From an uncultured Prevotella sp. (GTDB taxonomy: Bacteria > Bacteroidota > Bacteroidia > Bacteroidales > Bacteroidaceae), in NCBI GenBank assembly GCA_905373605.1, contig CAJPTO010000101.1, forward strand, positions 1 to 10,072: 10,072 nucleotides of DNA, given 5' to 3'. The notes below the pieces were generated by a model. It worked only from the letters and a program-made list of their open reading frames with translations. It did no database searches and was not told the DNA's origin. Shown here one piece after another: positions 1 through 6,506 of this stretch (positions within the stretch are counted from its first letter, which is position 1; the number at the start of each line of letters is the position of its first letter). Made by a program: the position numbers and the translations under genes.

Positions 1-283
1 CACCGGGGATAAGTCCGGCCGATGCCATCTCGCGGAACTGTATACGCGACAGACCGAACTGGCGGATGTAGCCTTTGGGGCGGCCAGTGATCTTGCAGCG
101 GTTGTGCAAGCGGATGGGGTTGGCATTCTTGGGGATGGACTGCAACTTGCGAGCGGCCTCGTAAGCTTCGGCGTAATCCTCAGAAGTAGCGATAATCTTT
201 TTCAGAGCAGCACGCTTCTCGGCATAACGGGCAACGAGCTTGGCACGTTTCACCTCGCGGGCTTTCATTGATTCTTTTGCCAT
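1..283 (-). CDS. rpsN: 30S ribosomal protein S14 (uS14), zinc-free type, C-terminus cut by window
   Basis: S14 is a late-assembling 30S head protein beside S3, S10 and S19. Translation from the ATG at 283-281 gives 94 codons before the left edge. It starts MAKESMKAREVKRAKLVARY, has KNANPIRLHNRCKITGRPKG in the middle and ends, in view, with RQFGLSRIQFREMASAGLIP. By comparison with relatives about five residues and the stop lie outside. Only one Cys (NRCK) is present instead of the two CxxC pairs of the zinc-binding form, so this is the long, zinc-independent E. coli-like type. It starts 5 bases after the rplE stop. The next gene, rpsH by usual spc order, would lie off the edge. Confidence 0.96.
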   Translation of the reverse strand, partial: MAKESMKAREVKRAKLVARYAEKRAALKKIIATSEDYAEAYEAARKLQSIPKNANPIRLHNRCKITGRPKGYIRQFGLSRIQFREMASAGLIPG

Positions 284-288
284 ATTGC

Positions 289-843
289 TTAATCGTTTTT
301 AGCGTTCTTGAAAGGAAGGCCGAAAGCCTTCAACAAAGCATATCCCTCTTCGTCGGTGTTTGCCGTCGTAACGAACGTGATGTTCATACCTTGGATGCGG
401 TCGATGCCGTCGATGTTGATTTCGGGGAAGATAATCTGTTCGGCAATACCCAGCGTATAGTTGCCACGGCCGTCGAACTTGCTCTCGATACCCTTGAAGT
501 CGCGGATACGGGGCAACGAAACGCGGATGAGCTTCTCGAGGAACTCATACATCCTCTCGCGGCGAAGCGTAACCATCACACCGATGGGCATCTTCTTACG
601 AAGCTTGAAGTTGGCGATGTCTTTCTTCGAATACGTAGCAACAGCCTTTTGGCCGGTGATGGCCGTAATCTCGTTGATGGCCACCTCAATGATCTTCTTG
701 TCTTGCGTGGCGTCGCCCAACCCTTGGTTGATGACGATTTTCTTCAAGACAGGCACCTGCATGGAAGATGAATAGTTGAACTGCTTTTGCAATGCCGGAG
801 CAATCGTTTCGGCATATACCTTCTTTAATTGTGCTGTATTCAT
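289..843 (-). CDS. rplE: 50S ribosomal protein L5 (uL5)
   Basis: L5 binds 5S rRNA and places it in the central protuberance; its loop touches P-site tRNA and S13. The product is 184 aa, near the usual 179-185. It starts MNTAQLKKVYAETIAPALQK, contains VPVLKKIVINQGLGDATQDK at 31-50, ITGQKAVATYSKKDIANFKL at 62-81 and PIGVMVTLRRERMYEFLEKL around 86-105. RVSLPRIRDFKGIESKFDGR follows, and then the C-terminal ITFVTTANTDEEGYALLKAF. The start overlaps the rplX stop by one base and the gene ends 5 bases before rpsN. No missing region. Confidence 0.98.
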   Translation of the reverse strand: MNTAQLKKVYAETIAPALQKQFNYSSSMQVPVLKKIVINQGLGDATQDKKIIEVAINEITAITGQKAVATYSKKDIANFKLRKKMPIGVMVTLRRERMYEFLEKLIRVSLPRIRDFKGIESKFDGRGNYTLGIAEQIIFPEINIDGIDRIQGMNITFVTTANTDEEGYALLKAFGLPFKNAKND

Positions 844-1163
844 TATTTAATCACCTCCCCACTTTTCTTGGCGACACGTACTTTCTTGCCGTCGTCGGTT
901 ATCTTCATTCCGATGCGAGTAGCCTTGCCACTCTTAGGGTCAATCAAACTCAAATTCGAGACGTGGATGGGTGCTTCCTGCTTAACGATACCACCTTGGG
1001 GGTTCTTTGCAGAAGGCTTCATGCTCTTGGACACCATGTTCACCCCTTCGACAAGGGCGCGTTGTTTGGCCACCAAGACTTTGAGCACCTTACCCTTCCG
1101 GCCTTTGTCGTCGCCGGCCAGAACGATAACCTCGTCACCTTTTCTAATATGTAACTTACTCAT
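843..1163 (-). CDS. rplX: 50S ribosomal protein L24 (uL24)
   Basis: L24 is an assembly-initiating 50S protein that binds the 5' end of 23S rRNA near the tunnel exit. The product is 106 aa, typical for bacteria. A KOW motif lies at about 6-32 (RKGDEVIVLAGDDKGRKGKV), followed by ALVEGVNMVSKSMKPSAKNP and QGGIVKQEAPIHVSNLSLID at about 57-76, then a basic C-terminus. Its TAA stop overlaps the rplE start by one base (TAATG, 841-845), the second such overlap in the window, which suggests coupled translation with L5. The start is preceded by ATAAACAGAAAGTA, A-rich with no strong Shine-Dalgarno motif. Confidence 0.98.
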   Translation of the reverse strand: MSKLHIRKGDEVIVLAGDDKGRKGKVLKVLVAKQRALVEGVNMVSKSMKPSAKNPQGGIVKQEAPIHVSNLSLIDPKSGKATRIGMKITDDGKKVRVAKKSGEVIK

Positions 1164-1183
1164 TACTTTCTGTTTATAATAAA

Positions 1184-1549
1184 TTAAAGAACCTCAGGGG
1201 CCAAAGAAACCACCTTCATGTTAACGGCGCGAAGCTCGCGAGCCACAGGGCCGAAGATACGGCTGCCACGGATTTCGCCAGCGTTGTTGAGCAACACGCA
1301 TGCGTTGTCGTCGAAACGAATGTAAGAACCGTCTGCACGACGTATCTCCTTCTTCGTACGAACAATCAGGGCTTTCGATACCGCACCTTTCTTCAAATCA
1401 CTTGAAGGGATGACGTTCTTGACAGAAACGACAATCACGTCGCCCACACTTGCGTAACGGCGGCGGGTACCACCCAAGACGCGAATGCAAAGAGCCTCGC
1501 GCGCACCGCTGTTATCACATACTGTAAGTCTTGATTCTGCTTGTATCAT
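1184..1549 (-). CDS. rplN: 50S ribosomal protein L14 (uL14)
   Basis: L14 is a conserved beta-barrel protein that forms intersubunit bridges with 16S rRNA helix 14 and is the binding site of the silencing factor RsfS. The product is 121 aa, one to two residues from the standard 122. It begins MIQAESRLTVCDNSGAREAL and contains LGGTRRRYASVGDVIVVSVK at 25-44, VRTKKEIRRADGSYIRFDDN around 63-82 and RGSRIFGPVARELR around 94-107, ending VVSLAPEVL. It is flanked by rpsQ (3 bases) and rplX (20 bases), the standard spc-operon order. All family signatures are intact. Confidence 0.98.
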   Translation of the reverse strand: MIQAESRLTVCDNSGAREALCIRVLGGTRRRYASVGDVIVVSVKNVIPSSDLKKGAVSKALIVRTKKEIRRADGSYIRFDDNACVLLNNAGEIRGSRIFGPVARELRAVNMKVVSLAPEVL

Positions 1550-1552
1550 ATT

Positions 1553-1822
1553 CTACTTAGCCTTTTCAATTATTTGAACTAATCTCCATCGCTTCGTTTT
1601 GCTCAAAGGACGGGTTTCCATGATGAGAACGGTGTCGCCGATGTTGGCCTCGTTCTTTTCGTCATGTGCATGGTACTTCTTCGTCTTCTGAACGAACTTA
1701 CCATATATGGGGTGTTTCTCTTTGAACTTGGAAGCGATAACAATGGTTTTATCCATCTTGTTGCTCGTAACGACACCCTGTCTTACTTTTCTTAAATTTC
1801 TTGTTTCCATCTGTGGGACCAT
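1553..1822 (-). CDS. rpsQ: 30S ribosomal protein S17 (uS17)
   Basis: S17 is an OB-fold protein that binds helix 11 of 16S rRNA early in 30S assembly. The open frame gives 89 aa. Family motifs are NKMDKTIVIASKFKEKHPIY around 21-40, the loop KKYHAHDEKNEANIGDTV around 48-65 and METRPLSKTKRWRLVQIIEK at the end. The start is uncertain. The frame begins MVPQMETRNLRK, and the conserved Bacteroidota N-terminus METRNLRK begins at Met5 (ATG at 1808-1810), giving an 85-aa product. The upstream ATG (1820-1822) is preceded by A-rich AACAAATAATA and lies 2 bases after the rpmC stop, which suits leaderless-type coupling; the downstream ATG follows GGTCCCACAG. Both are plausible. It is 3 bases before rplN. 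Confidence 0.96.
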   Translation of the reverse strand: MVPQMETRNLRKVRQGVVTSNKMDKTIVIASKFKEKHPIYGKFVQKTKKYHAHDEKNEANIGDTVLIMETRPLSKTKRWRLVQIIEKAK

Positions 1823-1824
1823 TA

Positions 1825-2019
1825 TTATTTGTTAAGTTCTCTGAGACGAAGTTCCGTCTTCATGCGAGCGATGTCGCGACGAGCGCTCTTGATCGACGAT
1901 GGATTTTCAAGCGGGGTGATGTTATGGTTGAGCTTCATCTGGTCGTAAGCTGCCACAGCATTCTCCAGCTTCTCGGCCAAGTCCTTGGTCTCGAGTTCTT
2001 TCAGTTCTTTCATCTTCAT
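1825..2019 (-). CDS. rpmC: 50S ribosomal protein L29 (uL29)
   Basis: L29 is a small two-helix protein beside L23 at the tunnel exit. The product has 64 residues, the usual size. It starts MKMKELKELETKDLAEKLE, and the second half KSARRDIARMKTELRLRELNK is the conserved helix with the family's RRxIARxKT pattern. MKMKEL contains two possible starts (Met1 and Met3); the first is used here because it comes right after the rplP stop (3-base gap), though neither choice can be proven from sequence. It is followed after two bases by rpsQ, so coupling is likely. Confidence 0.96.
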   Translation of the reverse strand: MKMKELKELETKDLAEKLENAVAAYDQMKLNHNITPLENPSSIKSARRDIARMKTELRLRELNK

Positions 2020-2022
2020 ATC

Positions 2023-2451
2023 TTAAGCGTTTTTATCGTAATCACGTCTAACAACAAACTTGGTTTTAACGGGCAGTTTCTGTGCCGCGAGGCGCAAGGC
2101 CTCCTTGGCGATGTCGAAACTTACGCCTTCCACTTCGAAGAGGATGCGGCCGGGAGTGACGGGTGCCACCCATCCGGCGGGGTCTCCCTTACCCTTACCC
2201 ATACGCACGTCAGCGGGCTTACGGGTGATGGGTTTGTCGGGGAAGATGCGAATCCAAACCTGGCCTTCGCGTTGCATGTATCTGTTCACGGCCACACGTG
2301 CAGCTTCAATCTGGCGGCTGTCAATCCATTTGGCCTCAAGTGTCTTGATGCCGAACGAGCCGAAAGCCAATTGCGTGCCACGGCTCGCGTTGCCTTTGTT
2401 GCCGCGGCCGTCTTGTGGTCTTCTATATCTTACTCTTTTGGGCTGTAACAT
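2023..2451 (-). CDS. rplP: 50S ribosomal protein L16 (uL16)
   Basis: L16 is a late-assembling 50S protein at the A-site tRNA elbow, needed for full peptidyl-transferase activity. The 142-aa length is normal. It starts MLQPKRVRYRRPQDGRGN and has ASRGTQLAFGSFGIKTLE at 22-39. QIEAARVAVNRYMQREGQVW lies at 47-66, IRIFPDKPITRKP at 67-79 and VRMGKGKGDPAGWVAPV at 82-98, where Arg83 corresponds to the arginine hydroxylated in E. coli. It ends with ALRLAAQKLPVKTKFVVRRD. It follows rpsC by 15 bases and precedes rpmC by 3, so it is probably translationally coupled to rpmC. Nothing is missing. Confidence 0.98.
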   Translation of the reverse strand: MLQPKRVRYRRPQDGRGNKGNASRGTQLAFGSFGIKTLEAKWIDSRQIEAARVAVNRYMQREGQVWIRIFPDKPITRKPADVRMGKGKGDPAGWVAPVTPGRILFEVEGVSFDIAKEALRLAAQKLPVKTKFVVRRDYDKNA

Positions 2452-2466
2452 AATAACTTCTTACTT

Positions 2467-3201
2467 TTAGCGGTTATTGTTTCTCTTGCGATTACCGCGG
2501 CCTTGACGGCCACCAGCGTTATTAGAACGGCCACCACTCTGCTTGTCCTGGGTGAAGTTAGGCGTGAGGTCACGTTCACCGTAAACCTCTCCACGGCAAA
2601 TCCATACCTTGATACCCAGAAGTCCAACCTTGGTCAGTGCCTCTGCTTGGCAGTAATCGATGTCTGCGCGGAAAGTGTGGAGCGGCGTACGGCCTTCCTT
2701 GTACATTTCCTTACGGGCCATTTCGGCACCGTTGAGACGTCCTGTGATTTGAACTTTGATACCCTCGGCACCAGCGCGCATCGTGTTTTGAACAGCCATC
2801 TTGATGGCACGGCGGTAAGCTATCTTACCCTCCACCTGGCGAGCGATGTTGTTCGCAACGATTGTGGCGTCTAGATCAGGCCTCTTCACCTCGAAGATGT
2901 TGATCTGGATATCCTTCTTATAAAGTTTCTTGAGCTCTTCCTTGAGCTTGTCAACGTCTTGTCCTCCTTTACCAATGACGATGCCGGGGCGGGCTGTGCA
3001 AATGGTGATGGTAACAAGCTTCAACGTACGTTCGATGACGATGCGCGATACGTTGGCCTTGGCCAGACGCTCGTTAAGATACTTACGTATCCGCATGTCC
3101 TCAACGATGTTGTCGCCGAAGTTCTTTCCACCAAACCAATTAGAATCCCAACCACGGATAATACCCAAACGGTTGCTTATCGGATTAACTTTCTGTCCCA
3201 T
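2467..3201 (-). CDS. rpsC: 30S ribosomal protein S3 (uS3)
   Basis: S3 lies at the mRNA entry of the 30S subunit and, with S4 and S5, contributes to mRNA helicase activity. The product is 244 aa. MGQKVNPISNRLGIIRGWDS begins the N-terminal region. A type-2 KH domain covers about 40-110 with the GKGG loop at 77-80 (RPGIVIGKGG). The C-terminal domain includes GRLNGAEMARKEMYKEGR around 154-171 and GIKVWICRGEVYGER around 197-211. The final 25 or so residues are a disordered tail rich in Gly, Asn and Arg (SGGRSNNAGGRQGRGN...). The KH motif and the mRNA-entry region are intact. It is 5 bases after rplV and 15 before rplP. Confidence 0.98.
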   Translation of the reverse strand: MGQKVNPISNRLGIIRGWDSNWFGGKNFGDNIVEDMRIRKYLNERLAKANVSRIVIERTLKLVTITICTARPGIVIGKGGQDVDKLKEELKKLYKKDIQINIFEVKRPDLDATIVANNIARQVEGKIAYRRAIKMAVQNTMRAGAEGIKVQITGRLNGAEMARKEMYKEGRTPLHTFRADIDYCQAEALTKVGLLGIKVWICRGEVYGERDLTPNFTQDKQSGGRSNNAGGRQGRGNRKRNNNR

Positions 3202-3206
3202 TTCTA

Positions 3207-3611
3207 TTATTTTTCGTCGTTAGTTTTGGCGTCAACAAACAAAGTAACGTGGTTAGAACGCTTGCGGATGCGATATCCGCGACCCTGCGGAGCAGGTCTC
3301 ATGCGTTTCATCGTTACGCCCTCGTCAACAAACACCTTGCTTATGTACAGTTCTCCTTCGTCGGCCTTGCGGTCGTTCTTCGTTTCCCAGTTGGCCACGG
3401 CCGAGCGCAGCAGCTTCTCAACATCGGCAGCAGCCTGCTTCTTCGAGAACCTGAGCACGCCCAGTGCGCGGTTCACCTCCATGCCGCGAATCATGTCTAC
3501 AACGTAGCGCATCTTGCGAGGGGAAGAAGGAACGCCATTGAGCTTGGCAAAATACAAATTTTTACGGGCCTCTTTAAGTTTTTCGGCCGCTATATGTTTT
3601 CTTGCTCCCAT
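3207..3611 (-). CDS. rplV: 50S ribosomal protein L22 (uL22)
   Basis: L22 contacts all 23S rRNA domains, and its beta-hairpin forms part of the tunnel constriction opposite L4. The product is 134 aa, a little longer than the 110-residue E. coli form because of N- and C-terminal extensions (MGARKHIAAEKLKEARKN at the start, DAKTNDEK at the end). Core motifs are SSPRKMRYVVDMIRG around 29-43, the helix DVEKLLRSAVANWE and the tunnel hairpin VDEGVTMKRMRPAPQGRGYR around 93-112 with the conserved RPAPQGRG tip region intact. RIRKRSNHVTLFV follows. It precedes rpsC by 5 bases. The moderate length difference looks lineage-typical. Confidence 0.98.
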   Translation of the reverse strand: MGARKHIAAEKLKEARKNLYFAKLNGVPSSPRKMRYVVDMIRGMEVNRALGVLRFSKKQAAADVEKLLRSAVANWETKNDRKADEGELYISKVFVDEGVTMKRMRPAPQGRGYRIRKRSNHVTLFVDAKTNDEK

Positions 3612-3643
3612 TATCTATTTCTAAATTTTAAATGGTTGTCCCT

Positions 3644-3910
3644 TTACTTCCTGTTACCGGAGTGGCCGCCGAAACGACGCGTGGGAGAAAACTCGCCCAG
3701 CTTGTGGCCAACCATGTTCTCGGTAATGTAGACAGGGATGAATTTGTTTCCGTTATGAACTGCCACCGTGTGACCCACGAAGTCGGGGGAAATCATCGAT
3801 GCCCTAGCCCATGTCTTAACGACACTCTTCTTGCCACTCTCGTTCATGGCGAGAATTTTCTTCTCGAGTGATACGTTGATATATGGACCTTTTTTTAATG
3901 AACGACTCAT
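3644..3910 (-). CDS. rpsS: 30S ribosomal protein S19 (uS19)
   Basis: S19 is a 30S head protein that pairs with S13 and contacts the A-site finger of the large subunit. The product has 88 residues, matching the family's usual 87-95. The start MSRSLKKGPYINVSLEKK is the classical one. VKTWARASMISPDFVGHTVAVHNGNKF (split here at about residues 31-57) and VTENM-like YITENMVGHKLGEFSPTR (about 61-78) are the family's signature regions, ending FGGHSGNRK. It sits between rplB (14-base gap) and rplV (32-base gap), the standard S10-operon order. The A/T-rich spacer before the start has no obvious Shine-Dalgarno motif. Confidence 0.98.
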   Translation of the reverse strand: MSRSLKKGPYINVSLEKKILAMNESGKKSVVKTWARASMISPDFVGHTVAVHNGNKFIPVYITENMVGHKLGEFSPTRRFGGHSGNRK

Positions 3911-3924
3911 AATTTACTCTTTAA

Positions 3925-4749
3925 TTATTTTTTAGCTCTTTCAATGATATACTTGTTCGACTGCTTCTTGGGTGCGCGTGTCTTCAGACCCTTAGCATAC
4001 AAGCCCTTGCGCGAGCGTGGGTGTCCACCGCTCTGACGGCCTTCGCCACCACCCATAGGGTGATCAACAGGGTTCATAACAACACCGCGGTTGTGCGGAC
4101 GACGGCCCAACCAGCGCGAACGGCCTGCCTTACCAGACTGTTCCAAGGCGTGGTCGGAGTTGCCTACACTACCCACAGTAGCCTTACAAGCCGAGAGTAC
4201 CTTGCGGGTCTCGCCTGAAGGAAGCTTAATAACACAATAACTGCCCTCACGAGAAGTCAACTGAGCAAAATTACCGGCCGAACGAACCAACAGGGCGCCT
4301 TGTCCGGGGCGCAATTCAATGTTGTGAATTACGGTACCTACGGGGATGTTGGCCAAGGGGATGGCATTGCCTATCTCAGGAGCTGCCTCCGCACCCGACA
4401 ACAACGTGGTACCCACTTGCAGTCCATTGGGAGCAATAATGTAACGTTTTTCGCCGTCGGCATAATACAACAAAGCGATACGAGCCGAACGGTTCGGATC
4501 GTATTCGATTGTCTTAACTACGGCGGGAACACCATCTTTCTCACGTTTAAAGTCGATTACACGATACTTCTTCTTGTGGCCGCCGCCCATGTAGCGAACG
4601 GTCATCTTACCGGTGTTGTTTCGACCACCGGTTGAGCGTTTTCCGTAAACGAGAGACTTCTCTGGCACGGATGCAGTAATCTCCTCGAACGTGCCAATAA
4701 TCTTGTGTCTTTGTCCCGGGGTTACCGGTTTGAACTTACGTACTGCCAT
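3925..4749 (-). CDS. rplB: 50S ribosomal protein L2 (uL2)
   Basis: L2 is a highly conserved 23S rRNA-binding protein needed for subunit joining and peptidyl-transferase activity. The 274-aa length is typical. It starts MAVRKFKPVTPGQRHK, contains KSLVYGKRSTGGRNNTGK at 31-48, an OB-fold/SH3-like core (LRPGQGALLVRSAGNFAQL around 146-164) and the C-terminal GVVMNPVDHPMGGGEGR at 222-238. His230 corresponds to the conserved His229 of E. coli. The usual second His of HPHGGGEGR is Met232 here, a change I associate with Bacteroidota, so it is probably a lineage trait and not damage. The tail LKTRAPKKQSNKYIIERAKK is basic. The gene is 7 bases after rplW and 14 before rpsS. Confidence 0.98.
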   Translation of the reverse strand: MAVRKFKPVTPGQRHKIIGTFEEITASVPEKSLVYGKRSTGGRNNTGKMTVRYMGGGHKKKYRVIDFKREKDGVPAVVKTIEYDPNRSARIALLYYADGEKRYIIAPNGLQVGTTLLSGAEAAPEIGNAIPLANIPVGTVIHNIELRPGQGALLVRSAGNFAQLTSREGSYCVIKLPSGETRKVLSACKATVGSVGNSDHALEQSGKAGRSRWLGRRPHNRGVVMNPVDHPMGGGEGRQSGGHPRSRKGLYAKGLKTRAPKKQSNKYIIERAKK

Positions 4750-4756
4750 TTCTTAT

Positions 4757-5101
4757 TTAAATATTGCTGTAAAAATCTATTTCGTCGCCAGCCTTCAGGG
4801 TGACGATAGCTTTCTTGTAAGCGCTCTTCTGTCCTCTCACGAGGCCGGCACGCGTGTAGCGGCTCGAACGCTTACCTGCATAGCGCATCGTGTTTACGTC
4901 GGTAACCGTTACGCCATACAATTTTTCTACTTCGCTCTTTATTTGCAGCTTGTTGGCATCGGGGCGAACGATGAAGCCATAACGGGGCGTTGCAGCCTTG
5001 GTCTTAACCTCACCCTTTACCTTGTAGCTTTTCTCACGAGAAGACTTTTCGGTCACTGCGTTCATCTTCTCGGTGACGATAGGTTTTATGATAAATCCCA
5101 T
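4757..5101 (-). CDS. rplW: 50S ribosomal protein L23 (uL23) with an internal basic insertion
   Basis: L23 sits at the tunnel exit and, in E. coli, is the docking site for trigger factor and SRP. The product is 114 aa, compared with about 95-100 for most bacterial L23. The core is clear: MGFIIKPIVTEKMNAV at the N-terminus, YGFIVRPDANKLQIK at 41-55, LYGVTVTDVNTM at 61-72 and a C-terminal AIVTLKAGDEIDF. The extra length is a roughly 20-residue Lys-rich segment at about 20-39 (SSREKSYKVKGEVKTKAATP), between the first helix and the next strand. The ATG is preceded by AAAGGAGACAGAAAGAA, whose AGGAG is one of the few Shine-Dalgarno-like motifs in this window, about 10 bases from the start. It lies 16 bases after rplD and 7 before rplB. 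Confidence 0.97.
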   Translation of the reverse strand: MGFIIKPIVTEKMNAVTEKSSREKSYKVKGEVKTKAATPRYGFIVRPDANKLQIKSEVEKLYGVTVTDVNTMRYAGKRSSRYTRAGLVRGQKSAYKKAIVTLKAGDEIDFYSNI

Positions 5102-5117
5102 TTCTTTCTGTCTCCTT

Positions 5118-5747
5118 TTACTTGTTTAAGATTCCGTCGATAGCTGCCAACGATTTCTCCGTAATTACAAGCACGTCTGCGTTCAACACCTTGTAGGCGT
5201 TTACCGCTGTAGCTGTCATAACTTCAGAACGTTGCAAATTACGAGCCGACAAATATACATTTTTATTCACACTTGGCAAAAGAAGTAAAGACTTACGACC
5301 ATCTAGTTTGAGATTTTTAACTATATTTACGTATTCTTTCGTCTTTGGGGCTGCCATTTCGAAGTCTTCCACCACGATGATGGCATTGTCTTTTGCCTTG
5401 TAGCTCAGAGCCGACTTACGTGCTAGCTGCTTCACTTTCTTGTTCAGCTTGAAGCTATAGTCGCGGGGCTTGGGGCCGAACACACGGGCACCACCAACGA
5501 GAACGGGCGAGTTGATGTCGCCGCGGCGTGCGCCGCCACCGCCCTTTTGGCGGCCCAGCTTGCGGGTTGAACCGCTCATCTCGCTTCTTTCCTTCGATTT
5601 GGCTGTGCCTTGGCGTTGGTTAGCGAGATACTGCTTCACGTCTAGATAAAGAACGTGGTCGTTGGGCTCGATGCCGAAAATCGCATCGTTGAGCACAACT
5701 TTCCTGCCGGTCTCTTGACCGTTGATATTCAATACGCTAACTTCCAT
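5118..5747 (-). CDS. rplD: 50S ribosomal protein L4 (uL4)
   Basis: L4 binds domain I of 23S rRNA and its extended loop lines the narrow part of the nascent-peptide tunnel together with L22; changes there give macrolide resistance. The product is 209 aa, a standard length. The globular N-terminus (MEVSVLNINGQETGRKVV) is followed by the basic tunnel loop at about 45-90, with RQGTAKSKERSEMSGSTRKL and RQKGGGGARRGD. VFGPKPRDYSFKLNKKVKQL follows around 90-109. No deletion is visible in the loop. In E. coli L4 is also the autogenous repressor of the S10 operon, which makes it the natural candidate ligand for the structured spacers beside rpsJ; this is inference. The start overlaps the rplC stop by one base. 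Confidence 0.98.
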   Translation of the reverse strand: MEVSVLNINGQETGRKVVLNDAIFGIEPNDHVLYLDVKQYLANQRQGTAKSKERSEMSGSTRKLGRQKGGGGARRGDINSPVLVGGARVFGPKPRDYSFKLNKKVKQLARKSALSYKAKDNAIIVVEDFEMAAPKTKEYVNIVKNLKLDGRKSLLLLPSVNKNVYLSARNLQRSEVMTATAVNAYKVLNADVLVITEKSLAAIDGILNK

Positions 5748-6361
5748 TACTTCTTAATTAAAAGGGTTGAACCATTGCATCCAGCAACACTACCTTTCAC
5801 GAGGATGAGGTTGTGTTCAGGAATTACCTTTAACACTCTGAGGTTCTGAGTTGTCACTCTGTCACCGCCCATTTGGCCGCCCATGCGCATGCCCTTGAAC
5901 ACCTTTGCAGGGTAAGAACAAGCACCGATTGAACCCGGCTTACGCGCGCGGTCGTCTTGTCCGTGTGTGGTTTGGCCCACACCGCCGAAGCCGTGGCGCT
6001 TAACAACTCCTTGGAAACCCTTACCTTTCGAGGTTCCTACTACGTCTACAAACTCGGTGCCTTCGAAAAGGTCCACCGTGATGGTGTCACCCAGATTATA
6101 TTCCGTATCAAACTTGAACTCGGCCAAGTGCTTCTTCGGTGTTGTTCCTGCCTTGTCAAAGATACCGGCCATCGCTTTGGTGGTGCGGTTTTTCTTTGCT
6201 TCGCCGTAAGCCAACTGAACGGCTTTGTAGCCGTCGGTCTCTACGGTCTTTACCTGGGTAACAACACAAGGACCAGCTTCGATAACAGTGCACGGTACGT
6301 TTTTACCGTCGGCACTGAAAACGGATGTCATTCCGATTTTTCTTCCAATTAATCCTGGCAT
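5747..6361 (-). CDS. rplC: 50S ribosomal protein L3 (uL3)
   Basis: L3 is one of the first proteins to bind 23S rRNA; its long loop approaches the peptidyl-transferase centre. The product is 204 aa, within the normal 200-215. It begins MPGLIGRKIGMTSVFSADG, has the conserved GTSKGKGFQGVVKRHGFGG around 108-126 and the central loop TTHGQDDRARKPGSIGA followed by FKGMRMGGQMGGDRVTTQN around 155-173. The upstream region is strongly A/U-rich and lacks a Shine-Dalgarno motif. The TAA stop overlaps the rplD start by one base (TAATG, 5745-5749), suggesting translational coupling. It heads the compact run that continues to the left edge and is separated from rpsJ by a structured 145-base spacer. Confidence 0.98.
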   Translation of the reverse strand: MPGLIGRKIGMTSVFSADGKNVPCTVIEAGPCVVTQVKTVETDGYKAVQLAYGEAKKNRTTKAMAGIFDKAGTTPKKHLAEFKFDTEYNLGDTITVDLFEGTEFVDVVGTSKGKGFQGVVKRHGFGGVGQTTHGQDDRARKPGSIGACSYPAKVFKGMRMGGQMGGDRVTTQNLRVLKVIPEHNLILVKGSVAGCNGSTLLIKK

Positions 6362-6424
6362 TTCAATAATATATTAATAAAATAAATAGTTTATGAGTTT
6401 AATCGTAAAATGCTTGGTTAGCGT

Positions 6425-6488
6425 GTCGCAGGCTTTGCGCGCCTAGATACTTAGTGTTCTCTAGAACAATACGCTTGTTGCCTGCAAC
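6425..6488 (-). promoter_or_regulatory. structured rpsJ-rplC spacer with competing hairpins
   Basis: In the transcript GUUGCAGGC (6488-6480) pairs over nine bases with GCCUGCGAC (6433-6425), one pair being U-G, across a 46-nt loop. Within the loop UGUUC-UAGA-GAACA (6468-6455) forms a 5-bp tetraloop hairpin. The 5' arm can instead fold locally as GUUG-CAGG-CAAC (6488-6477), which excludes the long stem. From about 6415 to the rplC start the RNA is very AU-rich (for example UAUUUAUUUUAUUAAUAUAUU) and probably open. The spacer is 145 bases, far longer than other gaps within the S10 and spc blocks. I saw no promoter of the TTTG/TAnnTTTG type and no U-tract terminator. Control of rplC onward is a guess. 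Confidence 0.42.
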
Positions 6489-6506
6489 TCTCGCCCAATC
6501 CATCCA

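Noticed and set aside
268..771. Plus-strand open frames opposite rplE, rplP, rplC and other ribosomal genes
   Set aside because: Shadow frames of certain minus-strand genes, same codon-bias explanation; no family resemblance.
4054..4056. Met232 in L2 in place of the second His of HPHGGGEGR
   Set aside because: I associate HPMGGGEGR with Bacteroidota L2; the functionally important His230 is present, so this is not damage.
5105..5117. AGGAG before rplW as a special regulatory site
   Set aside because: Only one purine-rich stretch at ordinary spacing; noted under rplW but too common to be called a separate element.
6488..6495. GGCGAGAG shared by the rpsJ-rplC and rpsL-rpsG spacers (also 9786-9793)
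   Set aside because: An 8-base match in two spacers is compatible with chance; its pairing context differs between the two.
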